Shown in pieces: positions 24,803 to 38,200 of a stretch of 64,000 nt of DNA. The notes under the pieces are model-generated. The model was not told the origin of the DNA, did no database searches, and saw nothing but the letters and a program-made list of their open reading frames with translations. Origin of the DNA: Silurus meridionalis (taxonomy: Eukaryota > Chordata > Actinopteri > Siluriformes > Siluridae); NCBI RefSeq assembly GCF_014805685.1, contig NC_060892.1:11055490-11119489 (forward strand), in the 5' to 3' direction. Position 1 is the stretch's first letter, and the number at the start of each line of letters is the position of its first letter. A program made the position numbers and the translations under genes.

Positions 24803-25918
24803 AAGGCTGCAGTTCCAAGCAGACTAAAATCTCTTGCATTGCTGAAATAGGTTCTCTTTAAGTATTGCACTGAATTAAGTGCCATTCATCTCGCTCTAAA
24901 ATATGCCCAGTCGCTCCTAATGAAAAGCTCTTACCACATTTTATTTTGCTACCACCACCGTGTCTCACAAGAAGCAAGAGAGCAGCAAATAAATAGTTTG
25001 ATATAAAGTTACATTTTCATCTCATTAAACCAGGAAATGTGGATTTTTTTTACATTATAGATTTACTTTCACCACTCTTCCGTTGAACACAGAATTATGG
25101 AGTTTTCCCCACCTCTATTCCAGACCTATTTGAATAGCTCTTTGGTCTTTATAAGTTATTTAACAAACAATGGGGACTTTTAAGTGTAACATTGCATGAC
25201 ACTTTAATTTGCACACATTGGACAACATTTAGCTAACTATGTGAATTTTGACCTACTTCCACAGACTGCATCAGAACTAATTTAGAGGTTTCTCTGGAAC
25301 AGCAGTGAATACTAATGCAACTGCAACTTGTTTTTAGTTACAAATAAAAGAAATCATGTGGATGTGAAATACCAAAACTGTAGAGTATCTGGAATGAGAT
25401 ACCAGCACTGTGTAGATCAGAGAGAGGTTTAAACTGCTGGTGAAACATTTAGTTCTACATCCTTCACAAGTGGTGATATGGATCACTGATTAGCAACAAA
25501 GAAAGGAGTCCTTCTGTCTGCAGACGCCTGATGCCAACATGACACGAAATCTCGTTTGAAGACAAGAGTGTTTCATCTCTTTTTCACATCTTTGAGCTGT
25601 TATCTCCTTTTCCTGCAAATGATATATAATGTATTCATCACCTCAGGCCAATAATCGCTGTCTGTTACAGTTTCCAAAGGCTATACGTGATGTCTGGATT
25701 TAGTGTCATTTCACTTCATTTCATTAAATGAAGTACAAATCTGTGTTTTTTGTGGCTCTGACTTGTGTCGCTTGTGTTAAAAGCTTGATGCCTGGAGAGC
25801 ATTTTGCTTTCATTGTTAAAATCAGGTACTGAGTGAATTGGTACAAATATACAAAAAATTCTGTTAAAGTGCAGATAGAGCAGGAGTCTGCAACCTTTAC
25901 AATGAAAAGAGCCATTTT

Positions 25919-25968
<50 letters not shown>
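25919..25968. repeat. (TC)n microsatellite
   Basis: About 24 TC units. Confidence 0.95.
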
Positions 25969-25971
<3 letters not shown>

Positions 25972-26871
25972 TTGAGCCGCAAAACATATTTGACTTTTAA
26001 ATGAAAACACAATTTGTTGTTTTATGCAGATGTAGGATAGTTGCCTAGTTGTACCACTAGTTAGCATTAGTGTGATTCCTATTGTATTTGAATATTAGCA
26101 AATTAAACATTTTGAAGTGGAGTGTTGCCTGGCAATTTGGTGTCGCAGAATAGATGCTCTGATATTTTAATGAAGATTCTTTCATATGTTCTCCATCTGT
26201 GCAGGGCTTTCCGCTCTTAATTATCTCCTGCGTTGCCTTTATCCACTGTATGATGATAAATCTGCTCTGCTTAACTTTCTGCAGCAGTTCTGAAATAGTT
26301 CTTTTCTGTTTATCTCCAGCTGGGTACTTCTCAGGAAATGCTGTTTATCTCTTTTGGAAATGTCGTTCAACATTACATTTTTTCTTTTATTTGCCAATTT
26401 CTCACCACATATCAAACATGCCGGCAGGCCGGCATTGTTGGCTGTGAAAACAAATAAATCTTTCCATGCTAAATTAAACTCTGTTTTCATCTGAGATGTT
26501 TCTTGCTCTAGGGGTCTGGACCTCAAAATCAGCTCATCGCGGGGTCAAGGTGTAGGAAGTAGACAGTAAGTGAAGTATGGTTTAATTGACAAAATATATA
26601 AAAAATATATTTTCAGTGTCACATCTGTTACCTCGAACGCCAAGATAATGTTTTTTTTCTTTGGAATACTGTCCACTGTGTAAGAACAATAAAAAAAAAT
26701 ATAAATATAAATATAAATATTGTAATATAAATATTACGTCATTTTGTCTAGCCACAGCATGGGGTGTCCTTGATTCGTCTTTTATTTGACCAATATTTGA
26801 TTATGTTTGAAAAGGTTTTACTTTTGTGTGGCTAGTAATTTTACAAATTTTTCCAATATACAGGAAGGGCA

Positions 26872-26950
26872 TCCAGCGTAAAAACGTGCCAAATCAAACG
26901 TGCGGAGGATCCGCTGTGGCGACCCCTAGAGAAGCCGAAAGAAAGGTTTT
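26872..26950 (+). mobile_element. 3-prime tail fragment of an RTE-like LINE
   Basis: The block with gaagggcatccagcgtaaaa and then ctgtggcgacccctagagaa resembles the conserved 3-prime tail of fish RTE-type retrotransposons. Only about 80 bp remains and no coding part is present. Confidence 0.55.
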
Positions 26951-27355
26951 TTTTTTACACAGGTGCCAAAAAGTTAGGTCAAATATAAAAGTTAAATAGT
27001 AGTTTAGATAAAGGCTAATTCTAAGTGAATGGGCTGAGCCTTGTGAATGTTCACGGTATCACAGTTTTATTAACAGAGTAACAGGGTTATAAGTTGTGTT
27101 TGTGTCACACCGAGTTAAATGTAAAACATAAATAGCTAGGTCAAGTTAAATAAACCACGCCCCCTTCTCAATTAAATTGTGTTTAATTTATACAAAATGC
27201 CTATGTAGAGTCAAATCGAGTTTCAGAGGTAGTTAAAAGAGGCACTTCGGTCTCCGAACGTAACCTTAATTCGGTCTAGTTTTTAGTTCGTTTTCTTTCC
27301 GACTCCGCCCTGAATTCCGCCACTACTCTCCACCTCGACCACACCCACAGTACAG

Positions 27356-27383
27356 CCCCGCCCACTCTATTCCTTCTGCCAAT
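27356..27383 (+). promoter_or_regulatory. nid1: nid1 core promoter elements: GC box and CCAAT box
   Basis: CCCCGCCC at 27356-27363 and CCAAT at 27379-27383 lie 160-185 bp upstream of the nid1 ATG, in the most GC-rich part of the surrounding region. No TATA box is evident. Confidence 0.55.
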
Positions 27384-27540
27384 CCGCTATACCGCGCGTG
27401 AACTTTCCGCCTGTCCCAGTATCCCGTTGAGAAAATAACGCGGTGCGCGGGACGGTGTGGGTGTGTGAGTGTGTGTGTGAGAGAGAAGTCGCGTGTGAGT
27501 GTGTTTGTGAGGTGTGTGTACGCCTGCGGAGTTGTTAGAG

Positions 27541-27871
27541 ATGGCGTCCGGTGTACGCACTGTTTTGTTCGGATTGAAGTTACTGCTGTTCGCGGGCTTG
27601 GTGTCGGTAAAGTGCGCGAACCGAAATGACCTGCTCGACTACGGATATCAGTTTGGAGATCAGACTCTGCAGCCCGGTACTGATCAGACTCAGAGGGTCC
27701 AACTGGAACGAGCTGTGCACTTCTTCGAAAAAACTTTTCAAACAGTTTACGTAAGTTTTTTTATTATTTTTTATTTTTTATAATTCATCAGCGAATATAA
27801 ATGTTTCTATTAAATATTAACAAAATTATTAATAAAATTATTTTGGGTATATGAAATAAATAATAATAATA

Positions 27872-27928
<57 letters not shown>

Positions 27929-28471
27929 AAAAATGATTAATTTAAGAGGGTGAACATACATCTAAAAAAAAAAAATGGAAGTAAAAATGCTCCAAATATA
28001 ACCAAAAGTTTTTCTAAACGACTTTATAAGATTACCAGGCGTCAACCACTCCCACTACAATTGTAATTCCTCATATTGTTTATTATTTAACTATTATAAT
28101 ATCTCAGCTTTAAATTCTGCATCCACACCATAATATCTTACAGTAAGTTATTTCTTATTTTCTATTCCATCGCTCAGTAATGGACTGCAAATGCTATGTA
28201 AATGTGCAAATGGTATATAAAGTCTTATATTGGGGAAAATGAGAGTGTAGTATAGTGTAATGTGTGTTTTAGAACTAAAAGGGCAATGTGAATATTGACA
28301 AACTTTACCCAAGAGCCAAAAACAAATGATCTGTATACTTTGACCTACTGGTTCATGTTGACCGTTTGTTCAAAATGGCCAAAAGTTTCATTTATTGGTA
28401 ATGTAGATTTAAGAGCTTTTTTCTATTTTATTTATATTACTACATAAGTGGACAATGTCAATATAGTGTGT

Positions 28472-28514
<43 letters not shown>

Positions 28515-28518
28515 TGCA

Positions 28519-28569
<51 letters not shown>

Positions 28570-29168
28570 ATTCCCAAAGCCTAATAGCCAACATACCAGG
28601 TCAGAATTGGCATGGACTGATTATAGTCCTGTGAGGCCCCGGGGTCCAGGCCCCGGACACGCGCACGCATACTCACATACACACAAAGGCTATGACATAT
28701 ACTTCAGCGATCAGAGGCCTGGGGGATCTGAGGATATGTAACAATACTTTATTTGTTATACATACTTATAAATGTTGAATAGCTTTATATCTGTAGTAGG
28801 ACTGTCACCATCTCTGTACTCAGAGTCTATCATTTGTTGCTTTATGGATTGAATGTCCTTGATGAACCAATCTCTGGTGCCACTGTTATGGAAGCATCAT
28901 TTAGAGCTCTGTTGGCTTTCTGTTTTCTGAATCCACTGCTCTTAAATACTTTCACATGTGTTTAGATCAAAGGAATGAATGTGCTTTGTGGCCACATTCA
29001 GAACCTTTCAGTTTACGTCTTTACTCTGGTGCGCTCAGCTCCAGATGTTCATGGATCAGATATCGTTCACTATATGCATCATAATTAATCTCTTGCCTTT
29101 TGGAATGACGTACTTACACACCACTGGTCTACTGTGCAACATTAAATTCTCCCTCTCATTTCTCTCTC

Positions 29169-29231
<63 letters not shown>

Positions 29232-32200
29232 CATGTCCTCTTATGAAAAGGTAAATAGGGGATCTAAATATTTATTCTCCCTGCCACTAGACCTTTCATC
29301 AGAAATTGCAAAATGAGCTGTTTGTTCTGGATTCCGAGGATTTCATGGCACAGGCTTTTCTTCCTAGTCTTTCTCTGTCCTGTGTTCATTGTGTGTCCTG
29401 CGTATGTTCAACCCACCATTTAAAATGCCTTTAGAGCAGCATTTACATTTCAGACAATTTGGGTTCATCATATTACAGTAATGACTTCAGTAAACATAAT
29501 TCACTATAACATTTATATTGATTTCATTAGTTGTAATTTGTTAATTTCATGCATTATTTTCATGCATTATTCGAAAAAAAAAACAAGCAGCTTTTTTGTG
29601 CAGTTTTTAAACAATCTTCTGTTTTTACAAGGCCTAATAAAATTTGCTTAAGTTCCACTGTGTTCATTGACTGTTTTTTCATTCCTATCTGAACAACTGC
29701 TGTCCCTCAGCATTTCACAATGCTTCAACTACTCTTCTGTTTTTTCCCCGGCGTGAATACATGAACATTACTGCCCCTCTCTACCCCCTTAATTATCTCT
29801 CTTTCTCTTTGTGACTTTGCTGCTATTGTAAGACAGAGAGGCGGCCCATATCTTCCATCCGCCTCCATTGTTGGTTCCCTGTATGGAAAAACCTGATTGT
29901 GTAAATCACCTCAACTCAGCTGGGAGTTAAGAGTGATTCTTTCAAATTTGCTTACCTTTTTGATTAGTCCCTCAGACCCTAACACATAGGGGCTAATTGT
30001 TCTAAGTGGATTTAGAAATCCTTCATGTGAACAAATCTAAAGCCAGCTCTGAGACATTTATCTCAAACATTTTCTGTTCCACTGATGAGTAAACGTTTCT
30101 TCCGATATCGGAAACATCTCTCCTATCCTGTGATTCAGTGGGTTGTTGAGTCTTTGTTCTTGCAGTTTATTCTTTTTTCACCCAATCTGTTGACACAACC
30201 CCTGTAAATAATATATTTTATCAGACATGCACTCTTTGCTGATGCTGGCCTGAATTCCATGCTCATGGGGACATGGTGGTCTAATGGAGTGCCAATTGAT
30301 TGCAGAATCTGTGATATATTTATCAATATTTATGTAAAGCAAAGCTCTATATTAGCTATATCAAGAGTTTAAGGGTTAAAGGTGCTTATCTGTGATCAGA
30401 TTTTGTCATTGGAGTTGCCACCAGGTTTAAAAGATTAATTGCATGAATAAAAGCATCATTGCATGAGCAGCAAATGTACATTCTAAAACCCACAAGCAAA
30501 TTAATTTTCTTTCAAAAAAAGTTGTGTATAATGTGACACAGGAACATTACATTAATTACAGTAACAGACTTAGATCATTATTATTCCCCTCCCCCCAACA
30601 TATTGCAGTGTGCCTGAATATCCTGGATATGAGCAAATTTTGGATTCGTTCTCTCGATATGTTTTAATGTGACATTAAATGCTATGCTATTGAATACAAC
30701 AAGCTTACTTCCATGAATAACATTTATTCTAAACATGCTTATTTCTACATACTACAGACTTATTTTTAAGTTCATATGGAGGAGGAGAGTTATTGTTCTT
30801 CGGGTTGCTTGAAATTGCTCTCCAGGTAATTCCGAATAAGTAAATAATAACCTGAACATAAAATCAGCTTGTATCTGGTGTGCATTCTATTTGTCTATCC
30901 CTGCTCCAGTTGGTGAAGCCTAACGTTCTTTCTCTAGGACACGTGAATCCAGTCACCTCTTTGATATACATGAGCTCACAGACTGGATAGCATCCGGGTG
31001 GGAAGAAAACCAGCCTTTTCTACTTAAACAGTAACACTGCTTATTCTCTCAGGAGCAAATGGTAAATTAATGTTTCCGTAATCTACAAGAGGACGTGGTT
31101 TGTGCAGCATATCAGCAACTGATCAAGCAAGTGAAGCACGTCTACAAAGTTTTAATGACTTCTCCAGAAAATTCATTATTGCATCCTGTTAATGTTTGTG
31201 CAAATTATTTCCATGCCAAGAGAACTTCAGAATGACCAAAGTGTATATAGAGTAGGGCTGCAACTATCGATTATTTTAATAATTAAATATTCCATCGATT
31301 AAGCGAGTAATTGGATCAGAAATACTTTTTTGTTTATTAAAGAGCAAAACTAAATATACAAGAGAAAATAAGATGGTCTCTTAAAATGAACAAGTAATTA
31401 GTTTCCTTCTTGGAAAAATTTAAATTTTTATTGCTCAAATTGCATACAAGAATATATGTGAAAACTAAACCCATTTAGTGCATTTAATTGCCATATTACA
31501 TCAAAATGCAAATATAAATATATAAATAAAAACAAATTAAGTAAAAATATAAAAATCAATTACTTTAAAAAATGTAACCACACTGTATAGTGTTTTCTTT
31601 GTTTTAGTTTGAAATTAAACCAAACTTTGGAAAATTTCCATCTTTTTCTTTGTCCTGAATCTTCTCTTTCTCACTCACTGTTTTCTTCCCGTTCTTCTAT
31701 TTTTCATTCTGCAGCGTCTTCTGTGTGACCTGTCCAGAGCGCTTCAGAGTTTAGCGGGTGGTGCGTCAGTAATAATGGTCCGTGGGGAAACACAGTGCTG
31801 CATGCGTAGTTGAATAGACTAAACAAAGCATCAAGGCAAATAATTTTCCTCAATAATTTTTTGTATTTAAATTACCGTATTTTCCGGACTATAAGCCGCT
31901 ACTTTTTTCACCACGTTTTGAACCCCGCGGCTTAAAACAACAAAGCGGCTCATTTATAGATTTTTCCTGGGTTTTTCCCGGTTTCACTAACTTCAAGCCA
32001 AAAAACTGAGCCCCATAACATTAGACCAATGAAATTGCCGAACGGGCATGAAAAAACACACTTCACCTGTGTTCTGAGCTCTACAGCATCGGGAGAAAAG
32101 CTTCACTGATTGTGATTTTTAAACGATGCCAAAAGATAAACTCCCGAGAGAAATTGTTGTGAAAGGAAGGAGGAAGACAGTGAACAATGACTTTCTTGGT

Positions 32201-35200
32201 AGGCTACTTTTTAGATACAAGCCGTTGTAACTCGTTGAGTCAGGGTCAAGGGATAGCACGCTAACTCCAGTTGCAACAGAAATCATAAGCACAGACAGGT
32301 TTCCAAAACAACAGCGTTATGGGTTAGTCAAAGAAACTTAGAAATGAGCATCAGAAAATAATATATTCCTCGGTCTTGCACACATGCAGTAATACCGGAA
32401 AAATGCGGCGGCAGGCAGTTCCCCAAATATTTCACCCGTTACACCGTGTAATAGACACTGTCTTTAGTTAAAGCCTGTGTAAAGTTCATTAGTTTCAGTG
32501 TAGACTGAATAGTGGCTTATAGACAGGTGCGGCTTATTTATGTTAAAAATAAAAATCTTTGTAAAATTCAGTGGGTGCGGCTTATATTTGGGTGCGCTTA
32601 ATAGTCCGGAAATTTCGGTACTAGAGTTACTCGAGGAATCAATCTAACCCTAATATAGAGGTTTATGTGTAAGTGCACTGCAAAATGTAACAACAGTTTT
32701 TGAGTTGTTTTTTAGTTTCCAGCTTATATCATTTATTTAAAAAATCAAAGACTTTTGTATGTTTTCATTTATAAAAATTAAATATTTCATAATATTTTGA
32801 GAAAACCTATGATTAACATGAAGCAAGACTGACTTACTTGTTTTTAGTCATGCCTGCAGAACATCAACAGTTATTTCCTGTTCAGCTTTCATTGTGGGCA
32901 AAAGGCAACTTGGGGATAAAATCTGCCATAACCATTGTTGTCATGCTGTATTACAGATTTGAACTACAATCCTTTGTTTTGGTTTGGCAAATTATCTCAG
33001 GATTTTTTTTCTAGTTCCCACCCTCTTTCTAGTTCTGCCCCAGTTCTGCATTTCCAGATTTGTCCTCTGCTTGTGAATTTGTCGTTTTGTTTGGGGCCTT
33101 ATTGCCTTATTTTTAAAAATGTTTTACTGTATTTTTTATTTTTGACACCACCATTTCACTGCAGTCTTCAACTTGCAATCTTGTGATACTCAAGATCCCG
33201 AATTTTACAACGGATAATCTCGATGTATTACAAAGTTTTATTACAATTTATTAAATGTGTTTTCGATTTTCCTAGATTCTACTTTTTATTGTGTTCATTT
33301 CTTTTTGTCTTTTGATTTTATTTGTTATATTAGCTTTTTAGATTATGTAACTAGCTTGTGATGTGGAAAATAGACTATAAAAAATAAAGTTGGTGATAGA
33401 CTAGTCGAGCTACGATACCCTGCTCATGACCTTCTGAGTAAAGAAAAGAAGATTTTAGATTGCTGCCCGTTCTGACCTCAAGTGCTTTAGTTGTTGGCAG
33501 ACTCCATGTACTTCCTCTCTTCTTTAAGGCAGTGTTTAGTTTGCTTTAAGTATGTCTTCCTGTTCATTTGACTTTCATTAGAGAGTGTTTACATTGTCGA
33601 GGCCTTGGTTTGAGAAAGAAAACAATCCTTGAGAATCTTGCCTCAATTATACATGCATTCGAATAAAATTGATTCACTAAAGTGATTATAAATAGATTTA
33701 GAAAGTGTGAATGTCAATGGGAAGTGTTAATTAAAGTTTGAGCTGTATGTTAGTGGCTTGCTGACTTGGCTTCATTCCCCCCTGCAGTTCACATAGCCAT
33801 GCTTTCTCAGCACAAAACCTCTCCTTTCTTTTCTCAAAACTGTTCTCTGCTTGCTCGGGTCGAGGTCATGTTGCTTTAGTGAGTTCCTGTGCAGCCGAGC
33901 CCTTCAGCTGGCTTTTGATATCGGCCTGCAGGTTCCTGGGTCCACCTCCCCTGCAGGGCATAGAGGGGTAGAAGTTTGATTAGGCAACTCCTGGCTGAAT
34001 TCCTCTCATAGGGAGGGTAAGGACAGAGCTAAGCATTCACACTGTCTGCTAAGGATTCCGATTAGTGTGGTTGTGTCTGTAAAATACGATAGGATTTTCT
34101 TTTTAATAACTCGGTGCTAGTGTTGGGCCTCACAGTGGTTCTCTAAACACATTCCTATGTTGTTTGTTCAGTGTCTATTGGATCTTTACGATGTATGTAA
34201 GGTATACAGGAAGTCTTTAGCTGGGCTCAAACATCTCTGGTTATTATGTCTTCTAACCCAATTGAAACAGTTTTAGATTTTTAGTTTTTAGTTAGTTCCT
34301 GTTATCACTTATGTTATAGCAGTTATAAACAATCATGCCTTGGAGACAAACTGTTAAACTTTTACAGTTAAAAAAATGTCTACATACATATACACTATAA
34401 ATGTTTATTTTTTAGCATTAGATTTAAATGTAAGATTAAGCCAAGTGTCTGTTTTTCAGTTCCTGAATGTGTAACTATAAAAACTATAGAAACAATAACG
34501 CTGTAAATTGAGTGCATTAACATAAAACTTGGATTGCATTATAGCCAACACAATTGTCCAAGCTGCTGTTCTAGAAAGTTAACTTTCAAATTTGAATCGA
34601 GCACTCAGCAACACTCAGATATAAGGATGGATAATGCCTTGTGTGACAATGTATTCATTTTCATGGGCTAACTGTAAGAGAAACTCTTTTCTTTTTATAA
34701 TATATAAAGCCTTATAGATTCCTTACATATTTTTTCCCTTTTCATGTATATAGCTCAGTGAGGACTAATATGCTTCAGATTAGTTCTGCCTCCCAGAACT
34801 GTGTAGGGTATTTCCTTCTTTTTCTGTTTAAAAGCCTTTAATAAGAGTCAGTGTTGTCATTTGCTTCACTACGATTGAACAAAACACAGCTTCCTTGGCA
34901 TGTTTCATTTCCCAAGTGACCCCTGATCCACTCTAAAGGTGGCTCTTAAGTTAAATGTGCTCGTCTTTCATCAGCTGCTATTGTCGTTCAGGCATGTCAT
35001 AGACATGAAAGACCTCCCGAAGACACAAGACCTCAGTCACGCCAAGGTTTATTAGCCCTTCAGTCTATAATCAGTGTCACTTCAGAGTCTATAAATGACC
35101 GTAGCAGCAGGAATAAAGAGCACTTTATCAATCAGTAGCTCAGAGAGATGTGTTTTTTTTTATGGACACTGTATTGCAGTGTCTTTATTATTTTATGTGA

Positions 35201-38200
35201 AGTGTTTTATTTATTTTGCACCACATCAATTTCCAATGATTTTTTTTTTTTGTTAAAAGTAATATCCATGCATATTCATATTTTATGTGAAAGGAATTTT
35301 GTGTAATGACTTGTTTTATCAGCTTGAAGTACAACAAATACAAACAACAATAATGATTAAACACACTGTATTCCAGGCTAAAGATTTTCTTTTTCTATTT
35401 CTTTTTCAGAAAAGCTTAGAGAAATAGACTGCTCCAAAACTCTGACATTGGAAGCTATTTTTTGTATATATACTGTATGTCAGTATATCATTCTATTTAC
35501 ATTTACATTGTTAAATCAACTGTAAATTTTAATACAGTGAGAGATGCTGTTATATATGAAATAATGGACTGTGTTTTTAAAGATGATATGTTTTCCATTT
35601 TATTCATGAAGTTGTTCATCAAAAATATACAAGCAGTCATTTGATCCCTGAGGGTGTATTAAAGGGACAAATCTCTCATGCCTTTTGTATTGTTTGTACT
35701 ATGAACTGGAATAATGAACTGAAATGCCAGAGTTTAACAGAGTCCCAGGAGATTTTTCACAAGATATGCACACAATGCACACATTTCACACAGGCTGTAA
35801 TGTAAACAGGAAAATGGAAAAACAACATAAAAGGCCTATAGTACTTGTTTTAACTAAGATCACAGGCAAAGTCTTCAGATAAACATTCGTTCATGCAGTC
35901 ATTAGCATTTTCTATTACATGATTAGACGTTCCAAAAGAAATCTGACATTGATTTGGTCATTTGTTCCTTACATCCCTCTTGTAATGATATAAAATTTAA
36001 AATGCTATAAGCAATACTGTTGTTTGGGCATTACTTTTGTTAGATCTGATGATTAGGTTCAAGAATGTATCCTTTCTGCAGTATATGGGGGAAAGAACAA
36101 TGCTGACATTGGAATATAAAAGGGAATGACTGATAGCGTAATGAAGTCCAGACGTCAGTCAATACATTGTGTGACTTGCATATAACCAAATGGTTGTGTA
36201 TGACGTTTGTCTCAGTTTCATATTTTATTTTTATATTTGTTTTATTTTTGTAGATGCTTTCTTCTTTTAAAGTGGTAGCTTTGAATGCTTTATGTATTAT
36301 CTTTCTTTGGTAGGTCAACACCAATGGATTTGTCTCTGTGGATAACCCTCCAGCTCAGTCAGAGTATTTGGGTAAGATGCCTGCTACTTTTGGCATTATC
36401 GCAGCTTTCCTTGGGGACCTGGACACAAGCGATGGAGTTGGAAAAGTCTACTTCAGGCAGGACACCAGCTCAGAACTGTTGCAGAAGCTCGCCAAAAGAA
36501 TTCATCTGGCTTTTCCAGACGAGAGCAAGCCTGAGTTGATTCATGCCTTTATTGTGACCTGGGATAATGTAGCAGCTCAGGGAGAACCAGAAAGAGGAGA
36601 TGGATCTTACAAAAAAGCAAGTCCCTTTACAGAGTCAAAGACACTTGAACACGTTTTTTTATGAGTAATTTCTTATCAGCTTTAAAAGAAACCATTAGGA
36701 TTTCTAGCTTTTATATTCATGCTATGCAATTCATTTTGCATTTAAATAGTTATAGTTTTTTTGTATTTGAAAAATAAACCAATATTTCCATATATTTTTT
36801 TCAGAGAAACACTTTCCAGCTTGTTTTAGCAACTACAGAGTTGAGCACTTATGCCATCCTGCTCTACCCAAAAGATGACATGCATTACTTCTCCACTCCT
36901 ATAGAGGATGGGAATCGGGCCATTGAGGCTGGCTTCAGTCAGGGTGATATTGAGTCCTGGCTCTGGCCTACACAAGGCATTTATTATCGCATCCCAGCTA
37001 ATGTCGAGTCCCCAGATGTCAGTGAACTCACAGAGTAAGTGTTAATTTTGAAATGTTTTGTGTTGCATCCTGATGAAGACTAAACATGATTCATCCATAA
37101 GCTTACTCTTATTTTCCTTATTTTCCTCAGACTAACAAATTCTGGCACACATGGTTTGTGGGTTTACAAGATTGGTTCCTCCACTGTTTTCACTAATATT
37201 ATACCAGGCCATGTCACCACTGTGAAGAAGGTGTTTCTTCGGGAACTTCCAGAAATTTCAGAGCCCGTATTCTCTGGACAAGATGAGTTACTTTATGAAG
37301 CAAAAACAACCTTACCAGAATTCATAATACCAATAACAAACTCACCACCTTTATCCAAGAGTAGGGCCTATTATGAGCACTACCCTATACCACGGGGGCC
37401 CAGGCCAGTAGACAATCAGGAGGTGCTAGTTCTGGATGAGCATGAAGAAAACATAAATGTTAATGGTAACATTTTTTACTCAATGTAATGGCAAAAGCTG
37501 CTGTATACTGAATACATTGACATGCTCACATATTTAAAGTCTTTCTAAAAAAGTTGTTGGTCTTTCTTCTATTGCAGTGTTTAATTATCATGAAAAGTGC
37601 ACCAACAACAGACACAAATGCTCCAGTTTTGCAGATTGCCGAGATTACAATACAGGATACTGTTGCCATTGTAAGGAAGGCTATTATGGCAACGGGAACG
37701 ATTGTGTTGCTGCGGGTATGCTTATTTTAATATACATTTATATGTACCCATTTCCATCTGATATTTTTGAGCCACATTAACTGACCTTTACTGCCCGGTC
37801 TGCAGGCAAACCGCAGCGGATGAATGGGAAAGTTAATGGCAGAATCTACGTTGGCAGCTCAAGTTTCCCGGTCGAGTTCTCTGGCAACGACTTGCACTCG
37901 TATGTGGTAGTGAATGACGGACGGGCTTATGTTGCTATTAGCAACATCCCAGCCAGTGTTGGTTATTCTCTGCAGCCTCTCTCCTCACTCGGAGGAATCA
38001 TTGGTTGGGCTTTTGCCCTAGAGCAGCCTGGATTTGAGAACGGCTTCAGTGTTATTGGTAAGAGAATGCCATATGATGTAAATAAGTATATATACAGTTG
38101 GCTAACTTTGGCCAGACCAGACTGAATAACTTTTCAAGACATTTGGATTCAAGCTTATATTTGTTAATACTCATGTAAAAGGGATTTCTGAATCAAAAAA

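Larger units (their letters stand above)
23693..27240. other. Divergent intergenic region between gpr137b and nid1
   Basis: It should contain the gpr137b promoter near 23700-24000. Otherwise it holds microsatellites, a LINE-like tail at 24590-24712 with a TTATC array, and an RTE-like 3-prime tail at 26872-26950. No coding exon was recognised. Confidence 0.5.
31253..32652. mobile_element. hAT-like non-autonomous element with 8-bp target duplication, carrying a nested insertion
   Basis: The left end tagggctgcaactatcgatt is a typical hAT (Charlie-like) terminus. The right end reads aaccctA in inverse orientation and is degraded. Both sides carry the same 8-bp duplication ATATAGAG (31245-31252 and 32653-32660), diagnostic of hAT insertion. 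No transposase is visible. The copy at 31875-32618 inserted into it later, which splits the element. Confidence 0.85.
27751..36313 (+). other. nid1: nid1 intron 1 (8.6 kb)
   Basis: It contains several microsatellites and the hAT-like element at 31253-32652 with a nested repeat. The parts at 29260-31240 and 32661-36300 show no exon, RNA gene or mobile element that I can name; regulatory sites cannot be judged from one sequence. Confidence 0.7.
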
